From JAPOXR01 sp965221935 (lineage in GTDB: Bacteria; Pseudomonadota; Alphaproteobacteria; Rhodobacterales; Rhodobacteraceae), in assembly GCA_965221935.1 (NCBI GenBank), contig CBDCSZ010000065.1, positions 17,143 to 81,142 on the forward strand: 64,000 bases of DNA, written 5' to 3'. The stretch's first letter is position 1, and every line of letters starts with the position of its first letter. The notes beneath the pieces were generated by a model. That model was given only the letters and a program-made list of their open reading frames with translations, had not been told where the DNA came from and made no database searches. This document shows positions 1 through 9,887 of the stretch, piece after piece. Made by a program: the position numbers and the translations under genes.

Positions 1-23
1 CCGAAATGCCCGGAGATCTCACC

Positions 24-1904
24 ATGAACACGCCGCGCCGCGAGAGATTGCCTTTTTCGAAACGCCGCTTGGTATATGTCACTGTTTTTTCGTGTTGTTT
101 GATGAGTGCCGCAGGTTTGTCCGCAATGGAGGCAAATGACACGATTGTGACCTCTCACGGCATCTCCGCGTTCGGCGATCTGAAGTATGCGGCGGACTTT
201 GAGCATTTTGACTATGTGAATCCCGACGCGCCGAGGGGCGGAGCGATTTCGACCTGGGGATTTGGCACTTTCGACAGCCTCAACCCGTACATCGTGCAGG
301 GCAATCCGCTATACCGCCTTGACCTCGTGTTTGAGAGCCTGATGGCGCAGTCTCACGACGAGCCCGATTCCTATTACGGGCTTATCGCTGAATCGATCAC
401 CTACCCTGAGCCAGGCAGGGGATGGGCCATTTTCGATATCCGGCCGGAAGCGAAGTTTTCCGACGGCAGCCCGGTCACCGCGGACGATGTCGTCGCTTCG
501 TTTGAACTGCTGTCAACCCACGGCAATCCCCAGCTGCAGATCGCCTACCAAGCCATCGTCAAGGCGGAAGCGCTGGACACCCATAGGGTCAAATTCACTT
601 TCGACGAAACCGCGGCGACACGGGATCTGCCGCTTCAGGCCGCTGCAATGCCGATATTCGCAAAGTCCGGTGTTGCGGACCGAAACTTCGCAGAATCCTC
701 TCTTGAGCCGATCGTCACATCCGCCCCGTACATCGTTGAAGAGGCAGATGCCGGCCATTTCGCGGTGTTTCGCCGGAGGTACGATTATTGGGGCGACCAC
801 CTGGCCGTGAATAAGGGGCACAATAATTTCGACACAGTCAAGATTGTGTACTACGCAGACTACACGGCGTCGTTTGAAGGTTTCAAAGGCGGCGATTACG
901 ACTTCCGTCAGGAATACTATTCGAAGCTCTGGTCAACCGGATATGATTTTCCGGAGATTCAAAGCGGAATGGTCACGAAGGAGGTCATTCCCGACGGCGA
1001 ACCGTCTGGCGCCCAGGGCTACTATTTCAATCTCCGGAGACCTGTTTTTTCTGACATCCGGGTCCGCCAGGCAATCGGTTTGGCATTCAATTACGAGTGG
1101 TCCAACCAGACACTGTTCCATGGGGCTTACGCGCGCACTGACAGCTTTTGGGAGAATTCAAACATTCAGGCCAACGGAATGCCGTCAGCTGACGAGCTTG
1201 CCCTTCTGCAGCCGCTGCGCGGTCAGATTCCCGAAACGGTTTTCACCGAGCCTGCCTTTACTCCTGCCGTCTCTGACGCAGCGAAGCTGGCCGACAGGGG
1301 CAACCTGCGAAAGGCAAACGCGCTCCTTGACGAGGCTGGCTGGCAACTCGTCGATGGCAAGCGGCAAAACGCCGATGGCGAACAGCTGACGTTTGAGTTC
1401 CTTTCCCAAGGTCCGTCTGCCGACCGCATCATCAATCCGTACGTCGAAAACCTGAAGGGACTTGGCATAGACGCAAATGTGCGGTCACCAGATGCCGCGC
1501 AGCGCCGGCTGTTGGTTCAAGAGTTCGATTTTGATGTGGCGACTCGGCGTTACTCGTTCTCGTTGACGCCGGGAACCGAACTGCGGTCGGCGTTCGGCTC
1601 GGTGAGCGCCGCGGCAACCGGCAGTCCAAACATTGCCGGCGTTGCGAATTCCGGCGTCGATGCGCTGCTTGACGCAGTTGAGGCGGCAACCACACGGGAT
1701 GAGCTGAACACTGCGATCAGCGCCCTTGACCGGGTCCTGCGGGCGATGCACATCTGGGTTCCGCAATGGTACAGCGGCACGCATCGCGTGGCCTACAGAA
1801 ACGTCTTTTCCAGGCCCGAGAATAAGGCCCCCTACCACCTCGGCGAGCTGACACAATGGTGGTACGATAAGGACAAGGCAGCGCGGCACGATCTTTCTGA
1901 ATGA
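24..1904 (+). CDS. YejA-like extracellular solute-binding protein (family 5), oligopeptide ABC transporter
   Basis: Periplasmic binding protein of an oligopeptide/microcin C-type ABC importer (SBP_bac_5 family). About 626 aa. A signal peptide occupies roughly the first 40 residues (hydrophobic stretch, then LSAMEA). The YejA-like start of the mature protein has an HGISAFGDLKY-type segment and a YVNPDAPRGG motif, followed by the family hallmark of substrate-track residues (KFSDGSPVTADDV). I start at the ATG at 24 rather than the in-frame ATG at 6, because CGGAG lies about 9 bases upstream of it and the extra six residues are not signal-like. Length fits YejA. Partner permease and ATPase genes would lie upstream of the window. 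The 230-bp gap before pilN suggests the two are not one operon. Substrate is not decidable from sequence. Confidence 0.88.
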   Translation: MNTPRRERLPFSKRRLVYVTVFSCCLMSAAGLSAMEANDTIVTSHGISAFGDLKYAADFEHFDYVNPDAPRGGAISTWGFGTFDSLNPYIVQGNPLYRLDLVFESLMAQSHDEPDSYYGLIAESITYPEPGRGWAIFDIRPEAKFSDGSPVTADDVVASFELLSTHGNPQLQIAYQAIVKAEALDTHRVKFTFDETAATRDLPLQAAAMPIFAKSGVADRNFAESSLEPIVTSAPYIVEEADAGHFAVFRRRYDYWGDHLAVNKGHNNFDTVKIVYYADYTASFEGFKGGDYDFRQEYYSKLWSTGYDFPEIQSGMVTKEVIPDGEPSGAQGYYFNLRRPVFSDIRVRQAIGLAFNYEWSNQTLFHGAYARTDSFWENSNIQANGMPSADELALLQPLRGQIPETVFTEPAFTPAVSDAAKLADRGNLRKANALLDEAGWQLVDGKRQNADGEQLTFEFLSQGPSADRIINPYVENLKGLGIDANVRSPDAAQRRLLVQEFDFDVATRRYSFSLTPGTELRSAFGSVSAAATGSPNIAGVANSGVDALLDAVEAATTRDELNTAISALDRVLRAMHIWVPQWYSGTHRVAYRNVFSRPENKAPYHLGELTQWWYDKDKAARHDLSE

Positions 1905-2238
1905 GAAATTGATCCTCAATCGGGCTCCGGCCGCTTCAGACCCGCACCCGGTCGGATACGCCTTGGTCGCCGGCGCGCCGCCGGACCGACCATGAGCCGG
2001 CAATTCGCGCCAATTCATTCACCGGCGGCCGGAAGCCTCTGCTGAACCCCGCGCCTTGTGCCCCCGACCGGCGCCCGGTCCGGTGTTAGCCTCAGAGATG
2101 GCGCCCAATTGGCGGGGGTGATTTTCCACAAGTAAAGCCAGGTTGAAGCGGATTGACCGCGGGCAAATTCACAAGAGCAAAGTAGCTGACTCTCCTGGCG
2201 GGGCACCCATGCGGACGCGCAATAGTAAGGAGTCAGCG

Positions 2239-3945
2239 ATGCATTCTGATTTCACCAGTTTGACATCGCGAAGAAATGCCCGCCGGGCTGTCCCGCCGAC
2301 CGTCGCTGCGAAACCGGCCCCCTGCCGCGCCGCAAAGCGATGTTCAGAGAAAACTCTGCGCAGAACGGGAGACGGCCTGGATTCCTGTCACCGAACCGCG
2401 CCTGACTGGGCAGCTCCGCTCGCCAGGCTGGTCTCCGCAGGCGCCGCATTTGCGGTCCTGGCCGCCTGCGCTGAACTGAAGCAGCATAACGCGGAGCTGT
2501 CCGCGAAACGGAAGGAAGCGGAAAACCTGCTTGCAATTGCCGGCAGCCCCGCCGCCGGCCCCGGATTCACCGCATCGCGACCCGCGCCCGGAGACAGCAT
2601 TCAGGACACATCCAACAGGCACCGGCTTCCCGCCGAACTGCGCACGGCGGGTTCTATCAATTATGTCGCCGCCGAGTCGGTGAATCTCGCGGATGCGCTC
2701 GCTAAGCTGACCGATCTGACCGGAATCACCCACTTGATACTGGCGGGCGCCGATGAGAAACCGATTGCCGCTCTTTCCGGAGAAATGGAAGGAGCTGTCC
2801 GCGGCTCGGCTGCCGGGCTTGATGCGGCCGGGCTCGGCCAGATGTTCCGTCCTGAGTTCAATGACTCGCTGCCGGGAATTCTTGACAGCCTGGCCAGCCG
2901 CTTCGGACTGGAATGGACGTATCGGCAAGGCAATGTCGTGTTCCGGCAGTTCGTGACCCGCCGCTACCAAATCGCCGCCCTGCCTTCGCAGACGGAATAC
3001 TCCTCTTCGATCGGCAACTCCAACTCTTCCGGGAGCATCGACTGGTCGGCTGAGATCAAGTCCTCTCTCGCCGCTATCGCCGGCAGTGACGCCGTCATGT
3101 CCTATGGCGAGGGATCGGGGTTTCTCACAGTCACCGCGCGTCCGGCGGCGCAGCGGAAGATCGCTGACTATGTGATTGAGCTGAACGGTTTTCTCGGCGA
3201 TCAGGTCGCAATTGACATCAACGTGCTGACGGTCGCGCACAAACAGTCTGAAAAATACGGATTCGATGTCGATCTTTTCATTGGCGAAGACGGCAAAGAC
3301 CACATCGCGTGGACCGGTCCGCGGGCTCTGACCGGCGGCGCAGGAGCTGTGAATGTCGGTATCGTCTCCGGCAATGTCGATCTCAGCATTCTGCTGTCAG
3401 CCCTCAGCAGAGAAGGCGATGTCACCGTCGAAACCCGCACCGGCGCCACAACTTCAAACAATCAAATCGTGCCGATTCAGGTTGTGAACACAACCGCCTA
3501 CGCAAAAAGCGTTGAAAGCGCCGCCGGCGCCGATGGCCGTCTCGGCACAACAATCAATCCCGGCACCCTGACGACCGGGTTCGAAATGCAGCTGCTGCCG
3601 CGCATCCTTGCCGGCGGCGACATTCTGCTGCGCTACAGCATAAAACTCTCCGATCTCAACGATCTGGCGGAGTTCACATCCGACAGGCAGACCATTCAAC
3701 TCCCCAAACTGTCCACCACATCTTTCGAGCAGCAGGCGATTCTCGGCGACAGCGAAACGCTTGTCCTGATGGGATTCGAGCGCGACCGACACGCTCATGA
3801 CCGGCCCGGCGACAGCCCCTTTGCGCTCCTGTTCGGCGGTCAGTCCGGAGCTGACAGCGAGCGGATTTCAACGGTGCTGACCATCCGGCCGCGTATCGTC
3901 CGGTCAGACGGGCACGGCCGTACAGCCGGCGCGCAAGGCAAGTGA
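2239..3945 (+). CDS. pilN: PilN-type secretin, type IVB thin-pilus outer membrane lipoprotein
   Basis: Outer-membrane secretin through which an R64/BFP-type pilus would be extruded. About 568 aa from the ATG at 2239, chosen because AAGGAG sits 7 bases upstream; the frame is open further 5'. A lipobox (VLAAC, Cys about residue 77) follows a hydrophobic stretch, so the region before the signal core is unusually long and a later non-ATG start is possible. Residues about 100-320 look like the N-domains (PilN/BfpB type). About 330-560 is the secretin domain, with the conserved TVETRTGATTSNNQ and VLMGFERD-type segments. It overlaps pilO by 4 bp (GTGA), which indicates translational coupling in a pilN-O-P-Q-R operon. 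Confidence 0.85.
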   Translation: MHSDFTSLTSRRNARRAVPPTVAAKPAPCRAAKRCSEKTLRRTGDGLDSCHRTAPDWAAPLARLVSAGAAFAVLAACAELKQHNAELSAKRKEAENLLAIAGSPAAGPGFTASRPAPGDSIQDTSNRHRLPAELRTAGSINYVAAESVNLADALAKLTDLTGITHLILAGADEKPIAALSGEMEGAVRGSAAGLDAAGLGQMFRPEFNDSLPGILDSLASRFGLEWTYRQGNVVFRQFVTRRYQIAALPSQTEYSSSIGNSNSSGSIDWSAEIKSSLAAIAGSDAVMSYGEGSGFLTVTARPAAQRKIADYVIELNGFLGDQVAIDINVLTVAHKQSEKYGFDVDLFIGEDGKDHIAWTGPRALTGGAGAVNVGIVSGNVDLSILLSALSREGDVTVETRTGATTSNNQIVPIQVVNTTAYAKSVESAAGADGRLGTTINPGTLTTGFEMQLLPRILAGGDILLRYSIKLSDLNDLAEFTSDRQTIQLPKLSTTSFEQQAILGDSETLVLMGFERDRHAHDRPGDSPFALLFGGQSGADSERISTVLTIRPRIVRSDGHGRTAGAQGK

Positions 3946-5255
3946 AACTTCGCAGTTTGCGGCTTCCAGGCAGGCGCCGGCCTGCCGCTCCTGCCGCTCC
4001 AATTGGAATGGCCGGCGCCAATCGGCTGCGCTGCGGCGGCCGTGACGCAGCGCTCGGGCTGCTGTGGCAGCCGGTCCAGCCACAGATTCCGCTTCGCGAA
4101 CAAGCCCGTCTGGCAGGCGGACCCCACGACGGTTTCGATCTCTGTGTGCGCTTCGCCGAAGGCAGGCAAATCGGGTTTGCGTCCACCGGCGACGGTCTGT
4201 CGGCTGGAATGGCGGCCGGAGCCAGCATGTGCGGCAGTCCCTACTGGGGCGACAACTGGCTGGCGGCCTTTGAGATATCCGGCGAGCCCGCCTCGTGGTG
4301 GATCATCGCCCTGCGCGGCGGACTCATTTACGAAGATCAGCTTCACCGAAACAGCGACAGCGCATGCGCCGCGTTTCAGAAGTCTCTCGAAGCCCCCGAC
4401 TGGGAGCACATTGTCGCTCCCGGCGACTGGAACATCGAAGGCGCGGTCGAGACACCGCTTGCCGAAGCGATGGCAGCCGCGCCGGAAGCCCGGCTGCGCC
4501 CGGTCAACCGCTGGCCGCGGATCGCGTTTGCCGCAGCTTCCGCGCTCATCGCCTTGTTCTTGCTGTATTTCGGCTGGTCGGAATTGTCTGAGTTCCGCGA
4601 AAGCAAACAGCGCGAGCAAGCGGCAGCCAAGCCGGCGCCGGCCGTCCTGCAGTCGTTTCCCTGGAGCGGATCACCTGACATCCGGTCTTTTGTAAATCGC
4701 TGCGCCGATGAAATGGACCGTCTTGCGGTCGCGGTGCCCGGTTGGAAGACACAAGATGCTGAATGCGTCTGGTCGGGCGCCGATGCTCAGGTCAAGGTCC
4801 GCCGCCAACGGCAAGGCGGAAGCGCGGCGTGGCTGCAGGCCGCCTTGCACAACCGATCGGCGGGCCAAGCCGTGATCCTCAAAGGCGGTCAGCTGGCCGA
4901 ACAGCGCAGCTCTGTGCGGCTTTCCGCAAGGGCGGGGGCGGAAGCAAACCGGCCGGAGCGCCCCGCGAGGCTCGAAGCCCGGCTGCGCGACCGGTTTCTG
5001 ACACTGGGACTGGAGCTCAAGCTTGTGTCGCGCGACGCGAAACCGCGGGCCGGTTCCGGAAAACCCGCCCGCCGGAGCTTCGGCTATCACGACATCACTG
5101 TCGCGACATCCGCCGCGGTGCGTGAATACGCGCGACTGATCGCTGACGTGCCGGCGGTGGTGCCGCAAAGGCTGGTTTACCGGCCGGACGCGGCCCGCTG
5201 GCTGCTGACTGCCAGGGCCTATCACCCGGCCGCCAGCGTCGGGCAGGCGCGATAA
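3942..5255 (+). CDS. pilO: PilO-like type IVB pilus assembly protein
   Basis: About 437 aa, GTG start overlapping the pilN stop by 4 bp. The N-terminal half is cytoplasmic with the tryptophan-rich YWGDNW and SWWIIALR segments typical of R64 PilO. A single membrane helix lies at about residues 192-212 (RIAFAAASALIALFLLYFGW), and the C-terminal half is presumably periplasmic. In R64-like systems PilO is an inner-membrane assembly platform component. Assignment rests on gene order between the secretin and PilP plus this topology. Sequence identity to PilO is low, so family rather than orthology is claimed. Confidence 0.72.
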   Translation: MKLRSLRLPGRRRPAAPAAPIGMAGANRLRCGGRDAALGLLWQPVQPQIPLREQARLAGGPHDGFDLCVRFAEGRQIGFASTGDGLSAGMAAGASMCGSPYWGDNWLAAFEISGEPASWWIIALRGGLIYEDQLHRNSDSACAAFQKSLEAPDWEHIVAPGDWNIEGAVETPLAEAMAAAPEARLRPVNRWPRIAFAAASALIALFLLYFGWSELSEFRESKQREQAAAKPAPAVLQSFPWSGSPDIRSFVNRCADEMDRLAVAVPGWKTQDAECVWSGADAQVKVRRQRQGGSAAWLQAALHNRSAGQAVILKGGQLAEQRSSVRLSARAGAEANRPERPARLEARLRDRFLTLGLELKLVSRDAKPRAGSGKPARRSFGYHDITVATSAAVREYARLIADVPAVVPQRLVYRPDAARWLLTARAYHPAASVGQAR

Positions 5256-5271
5256 ATCGCAGGAGTTCTGA

Positions 5272-6252
5272 ATGAAACGCGGAACCTTGCCATCGGCGTC
5301 GGCCCTGCACCTTTGTGTGCTGGGAGCCTGTGCCGCGGCGGTGATCGGCCTTCAACCGGCCTCGGGGTCCGAGATCGCAATGCCGGAATGGCCGGACGAA
5401 CTCGCAAAACTCACTGTCGATGCGCCAGCCGGTCAATCGGCCGCATTGCCGGATACAGCCGGGGCGGACCGGCCCGCCGCCGACACAGCTGCGATATCCG
5501 AAGCGGCGGATGCGCCATCTTCCGCCCCCGTGACCAAGCCGCCGATCGCAATTCAGCCGGCTGACAAGTCCGAACCCGCCGAGAAGCAGGCCGAGGCCGC
5601 GGATCGGGATGACGTCGGAGCCTCCCCTTCGGCGACGCCGGCCCCGAAGACGCAGGCTGCGCCGATGGCAGCGGGCGCGACAGAAGACACCGTAACTGGA
5701 GAGCGCATTGACACTCTCCTCGAGACCGGGCTGATCGCCAGGCAGTCCGCGATCGCGGAAAGCATCATCATTATGGAGCGGCAGCTGCGGCAGGCGGAGC
5801 TGATCGGCCGATTGATGGCCCTCTATGGCCCCGATGCGCCGATCGAAATCTCGCCGGGCGAATACCGTTCATTCGGCGAAACGCCCGCCGGCCGCAAAAT
5901 CGCCGCCGAGATCGAAGAGGCGGAACTCAGCGCCAACATCAGGCTGCTCGAACTCCGGGCTGTGGAAGCGGCCCTCCTGAACACATTGGAGCCGCCCGAA
6001 AACATGGTTATCGCGGCGAACGAGCTGCCGCCGGACTTCGCGGCTTCGCATGCCCTGCGGGCGCCGCCCGAACTGTTGGAAATCCTCGGAATCAACGGTG
6101 AATTCCGGGCATCGTTCGTGGTGGGCGGACAAACCGTAAGTGCCCGGCCTGGCGACACGCTGCCGGACGGGTCCACAATCGAATCCATTTCCGGCGACAC
6201 TGTTCTGCTCCGGCATGGCGATGAAGAAGAGGCCGTGACTCTTGGCAGATGA
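5272..6252 (+). CDS. pilP: PilP-like type IVB pilus biogenesis protein
   Basis: About 326 aa, ATG preceded by GCAGGAG at good spacing. An N-terminal signal or anchor lies at about residues 8-28. A long Ala/Pro/Glu-rich linker follows (about 35-145), then a helical segment, and finally the PilP signature domain near the C terminus: RASFVVGGQTVSARPGDTLP followed by DGSTIESISGDTVLL. In R64-type pili PilP works with PilN and PilO at the periplasmic side. The reading frame overlaps the TTG start of pilQ, continuing the coupled operon. Confidence 0.75.
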   Translation: MKRGTLPSASALHLCVLGACAAAVIGLQPASGSEIAMPEWPDELAKLTVDAPAGQSAALPDTAGADRPAADTAAISEAADAPSSAPVTKPPIAIQPADKSEPAEKQAEAADRDDVGASPSATPAPKTQAAPMAAGATEDTVTGERIDTLLETGLIARQSAIAESIIIMERQLRQAELIGRLMALYGPDAPIEISPGEYRSFGETPAGRKIAAEIEEAELSANIRLLELRAVEAALLNTLEPPENMVIAANELPPDFAASHALRAPPELLEILGINGEFRASFVVGGQTVSARPGDTLPDGSTIESISGDTVLLRHGDEEEAVTLGR

Positions 6253-7909
6253 GCCGGGCGATCGTCGCTCATCAGCCCTTGTCACCGTTCCGCCCGATGG
6301 CGGCAGAACCGATCCATTCGAAGATCTCCGCGCCGGCGCCCTGATATCGGGACCTGGCGGCGAGTTGGAAATCCCCGTCGCCGACCGGCGGCTGATCGCG
6401 GCCTTTCAGGGCGGCCTCGCTGTCGTCGCCAAGGGCAGCCGGTGGTCGCCCGAAGTCAAGGCGATTCTCGACCGCGCCTTTCGGGCCGAACTCGACATTC
6501 ACAGGATTGTTGAGGCCGAAAGCGAGCAGATTCTCGCCGTCTACGAACAGTTCGCCGAACAAAGCGGCAGCGTGTTCGGGCAGCGCAGCGAAATCGAAAG
6601 GCAGCGCGACCTGCGCCGCATCATTGCCCAGGCCGCGGATGCCAGAGCTTCGGATATCCATTTCAAGCTGCTTCCCGGCTACTGCGAAATCCGCATTCGC
6701 GTGCACGGGCGGCTGTGCCCGCTCGCAAGCCGTTCGCCGGACGACGGAATCGCACTGATCAATGCCGCATTCGCGGTCGCGGCCGATCAGGGGTCTTCCG
6801 CCGGCGCAACCAGCTTCATGAAGGGCGCATTGACCCGCGCATCCGGGCTGCTGCCCGCCGGCGTCGATCTGGCGAGGCTGCAGTATTCGCCGGCATCGGG
6901 TCACCGCCCATTCCTGGCGATGCGGCTCAAATACGCCTCGGGACACGAAGTGTCAGACCTTGGAAGTCTCGGCTACCTTCCCCGGCAGCTCGCCGATCTG
7001 GCGCTGATGCGGCGGCGGACGAGCGGGCTTTATCTGCTGGCGGGGAAGGTCTCGTCGGGAAAAACAACAACGCTGCAGCGGCTTCTGAATGCGATGGTGT
7101 TGGAAAAGTCGCACGAGATTTCCGTGTTCGCGATCGAGGAGCCGGTCGAGCTGGAGGTCGCCGGCGCGGTGCATGTTGCGGTTGTCGCCCGCACCGGCCA
7201 GACACGCTCGGAAGCCTTTATCGAAGCGGTCAAAGCGACACTCCGGTCGGATCCGAATGTCGTTGTGATTGGCGAACTCCGGGACCGCGAACTGGCTGAA
7301 CACGCGATCGAACTGGCGATGACCGGTCATGCCCTGTGGACCACCGCCCATGCCGGTTCGGCGCTTGGCATCCTTGACCGGCTGAGCGATCTCGGCATCG
7401 AAGGCTGGAAGCTTTCGGATCCGGCGGTGCTGCGGGGCCTGGTCTATCAGCGGCTCGTGGGCGTGCTCTGTCCGCGCTGCAAATCCTCCTACCCGGAGGC
7501 GTTGCGCCGGGGTGTGCTGTCGCCAATGCTTGCGGCGCACGTCTCCGAACGCACCGGACGGCCGATTGCCAGGCTCTATGTCCGGGGGCCCGGCTGCGGC
7601 AGCTGCCAGAGCGGCCTCGCCGGCCGCAGCGTGGTCGCAGAAACAGTTCTCCCGGACCCGAAACTGCTGGATCTGTATTTTCGCGGCGACCGCTCCGGCA
7701 TGCGCTCTCACTGGCTGAAGCCGAAAGACGAAGGCGGGCTCGGCGGAACGCCGGTGATGCACCACGCGATGATCAAGGTCGGGCTGGGGATCTGCGATGT
7801 CAACGAAGTGGAGGAGGAAGTGGACTTGATCGGCTCCTACGAAAGGGACTGCCCGGTCCATGCCGCGCATCTCGCCAGCGAAATCGCCACAGAAGGGACG
7901 GCGGACTGA
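6242..7909 (+). CDS. pilQ: PilQ-type pilus assembly ATPase (GspE/PilB superfamily)
   Basis: Cytoplasmic secretion ATPase powering pilus assembly. About 555 aa. Walker A is GKVSSGKTTT (residues about 267-276), followed by the Asp-box-like IEEPVELE. Walker B is VVVIGELRD (about 338-346) and the His box TGHALWTTAHAG lies near 363. A four-cysteine zinc motif (CPRC at about 411 and CGSC at about 453) matches PilB/GspE enzymes. I accept the TTG at 6242, which overlaps the end of pilP by 11 bp, because no ATG or GTG occurs before the conserved region. Stop and next start overlap (TGATG). Confidence 0.88.
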   Translation: MADEPGDRRSSALVTVPPDGGRTDPFEDLRAGALISGPGGELEIPVADRRLIAAFQGGLAVVAKGSRWSPEVKAILDRAFRAELDIHRIVEAESEQILAVYEQFAEQSGSVFGQRSEIERQRDLRRIIAQAADARASDIHFKLLPGYCEIRIRVHGRLCPLASRSPDDGIALINAAFAVAADQGSSAGATSFMKGALTRASGLLPAGVDLARLQYSPASGHRPFLAMRLKYASGHEVSDLGSLGYLPRQLADLALMRRRTSGLYLLAGKVSSGKTTTLQRLLNAMVLEKSHEISVFAIEEPVELEVAGAVHVAVVARTGQTRSEAFIEAVKATLRSDPNVVVIGELRDRELAEHAIELAMTGHALWTTAHAGSALGILDRLSDLGIEGWKLSDPAVLRGLVYQRLVGVLCPRCKSSYPEALRRGVLSPMLAAHVSERTGRPIARLYVRGPGCGSCQSGLAGRSVVAETVLPDPKLLDLYFRGDRSGMRSHWLKPKDEGGLGGTPVMHHAMIKVGLGICDVNEVEEEVDLIGSYERDCPVHAAHLASEIATEGTAD

Positions 7910-8994
7910 TGTCGTTTGCAGCTGACCTCGCGGTGGAAGCGAACCGGATTTTTGCGCGGCTGCAGCTGGATTCGCGGCGGCGGCAAAGGCTTTACCGGGA
8001 GCTTGCCGGTCTCCTGCAGTCGGGCATGTCGCGGGGCGAGGCTCTGGAGGTGCTTTGGCTCATCGCATCGCGCGACGGCAAGAAACCATCCGACCCGGCG
8101 GCCGTTGTGCTGGCGGATGCGCGCAACGGCGTCAGAAACGGGCTGTCGCTGGCCAACTCCTTCAAGAGCTGGATACCGCGTGAAGATTATATGCTGATCA
8201 GCACAATCGAAGACCTTGACGGATTTTCAGATCATCTCGAATCCTGGTGCGCCACGCTTGAAGAGCGCGCCGGAACACGCGCTGACGCGGTGGCGGCCTT
8301 GGCTTACCCGGGATTTCTGCTCGCGACCGCCTACGGTCTGCTTGTCTATTTCGATGTCAAAATCATGCCGCCGCTCGCCGAACTGCTGCCCCGCGATCGC
8401 TGGAGCGGTTCAGCGGCGCTGTTTGAACAGGCCTGCTCAGCGGCGGCGGATTACGCCTTGATCGTGGCCGCGCTGTCGCTCGTTCTGCCGGTCGCCATGC
8501 TGGCGATTCTGCCGAGATGGTCCGGCCGCGGCCGCAGTTTCGCCGACAGGCTGCCTGTGTTCGCGCTCTACCGCGCCTATACCGGGATCGCATTCCTGCA
8601 GTCGATCGGCGCCCTGATGTCGGGCGGCCTGCCGCCGGCCGAGGCGATCGTCCGCATCAGGGACGGCGCTGAACCTTATGTGCAGCACCGGCTGGATCTG
8701 GTCAGAGCAAACCTGTTGAACGGCTGCGGCCTCGGGTCGTCAATGGAGCTGGCCGGAACAGGATGGCCCGATCCCGAACTCGCGCTTTCACTCAGGGTGC
8801 TGTCGCATTCGGCGGATTTTCCGTCACAGATTCTGCGCATCGCCAAACTCTGGCGGCGCGAGATTCAGCAACGCGCCGAAAATGCTATGGGCGCGCTGCG
8901 GATCGCGGCGTTCCTTGCGGTCTTCGCTGTGATTTCCGGCGTGCTGTCCGCGATGTATGAAATCCAGGGCCAGATCGCTGCCAGCATGTATTGA
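7909..8994 (+). CDS. pilR: PilR-type inner membrane platform protein (GspF superfamily)
   Basis: About 361 aa polytopic inner-membrane protein of type II secretion F / type IV pilus platform type. The two GspF repeats are visible, with an LLQSGMSRGEALE motif near residue 35 and SIGALMSGGLPPAEA near 235. Hydrophobic helices lie at about 128-150, 183-202 and 333-355. The ATG overlaps the pilQ stop by one base. In R64 the next gene would be the prepilin pilS. Here the operon ends and about 470 bp of featureless DNA leads into the intron-like array; a pilS homologue appears only at 49.1 kb. Confidence 0.85.
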   Translation: MSFAADLAVEANRIFARLQLDSRRRQRLYRELAGLLQSGMSRGEALEVLWLIASRDGKKPSDPAAVVLADARNGVRNGLSLANSFKSWIPREDYMLISTIEDLDGFSDHLESWCATLEERAGTRADAVAALAYPGFLLATAYGLLVYFDVKIMPPLAELLPRDRWSGSAALFEQACSAAADYALIVAALSLVLPVAMLAILPRWSGRGRSFADRLPVFALYRAYTGIAFLQSIGALMSGGLPPAEAIVRIRDGAEPYVQHRLDLVRANLLNGCGLGSSMELAGTGWPDPELALSLRVLSHSADFPSQILRIAKLWRREIQQRAENAMGALRIAAFLAVFAVISGVLSAMYEIQGQIAASMY

Positions 8995-9471
8995 TTGGGA
9001 ATAACATTCCAAAGTGCCGTTTTGTTGTTGGCGCTGGCCCGGTAAGCCTATGCATGGACGCATCGAACCCGATTCTCTGTCTTGCCTTCTCCATTGTCGC
9101 AGGCATTCGTAAACTCACACCCGGTCATTTCCGGCTGCCGACCGCAGAGCTGCCGGCACATTTGGCGGAACGGCAAGGATCGTGAGGCAGCCAATCAGCA
9201 CGGTGACGGCTGCCCGGTCAGCAAAATTGGAGCCTGAACAGAGACGTTCGTGCCGGCAACGTATCGGGAGATCATGACCGCGGGGAATATTCGGTCCGAA
9301 TGAGAACCGGAGGCACCGAATGACGAAGGTGGATTCGTGCATATCTGGTCGGCGTGGGAGGCAGTTTCGAAAGTGCCTGAAGCCTTCGGATCACGGAGCT
9401 CTTTCTTGTGACAGAGATACATCAGATTGCTTCGAGCAATGGTCTGCAGCCTTTGATAACCCGCTGCTCGA
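8995..9471. other. non-coding stretch after pilR
   Basis: No gene is supported here. Short open frames exist on both strands but show no recognisable domain, no convincing ribosome binding site and no family-like composition. It separates the last pil gene from the repeat block. Confidence 0.5.
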
Positions 9472-9557
9472 CCGGAACTGTTGTCTCCACCTTTGCCTAG
9501 GGTCGCGGTTGAAGGTGCCCCAGACCCAGTTTTCCGCGACACCCATCCTTCCTGGGG
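9472..9557. repeat. copy 1 of a dispersed repeat (second copy at 31828-31915)
   Basis: About 86 bp closely similar, same orientation, to 31828-31915. Both begin near CCGGAACTGTT or CCGGAACAGTT, share a GGTCGCGGTTGAAGGTG block and a CAGTTTTCCGC block, and end near CACCCATCCT. The 3' end of the outer intron-like sequence abuts this copy directly. This suggests the intron is inserted within or at the edge of an element of which the 31.5-32.2 kb region is another copy. No protein family is recognised for either copy. Confidence 0.6.
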
Positions 9558-9887
9558 GCCGGGTAGGCGGGGTCGTTACCGAGCCCCGCCCCCCACAGAT
9601 CCGGACAGGCCCACATTAGAGCATCCGGCTCCTCGCATGGCAGCTTCGCAATATACCTGACCGGCTATCCGGGTTCGTTGCGGCAACACGGGTGCGAAGC
9701 TCGGTGTCTTCACGTGTGTCCCTCTCCCGGCTCTGTCCATGCGACGCCTCGCTTTCCTCCAGCGGGTCCCGAAGGCCACGGTTCCCCACCTTCACAGGTA
9801 CTATCAAGGCGCTCCGACTCCCGATCCCGCATCCTTGGGCTTATTGTTTCGCCGTCCGGTACCGTGCGAGCCTGCGGGGGTTCGTTC

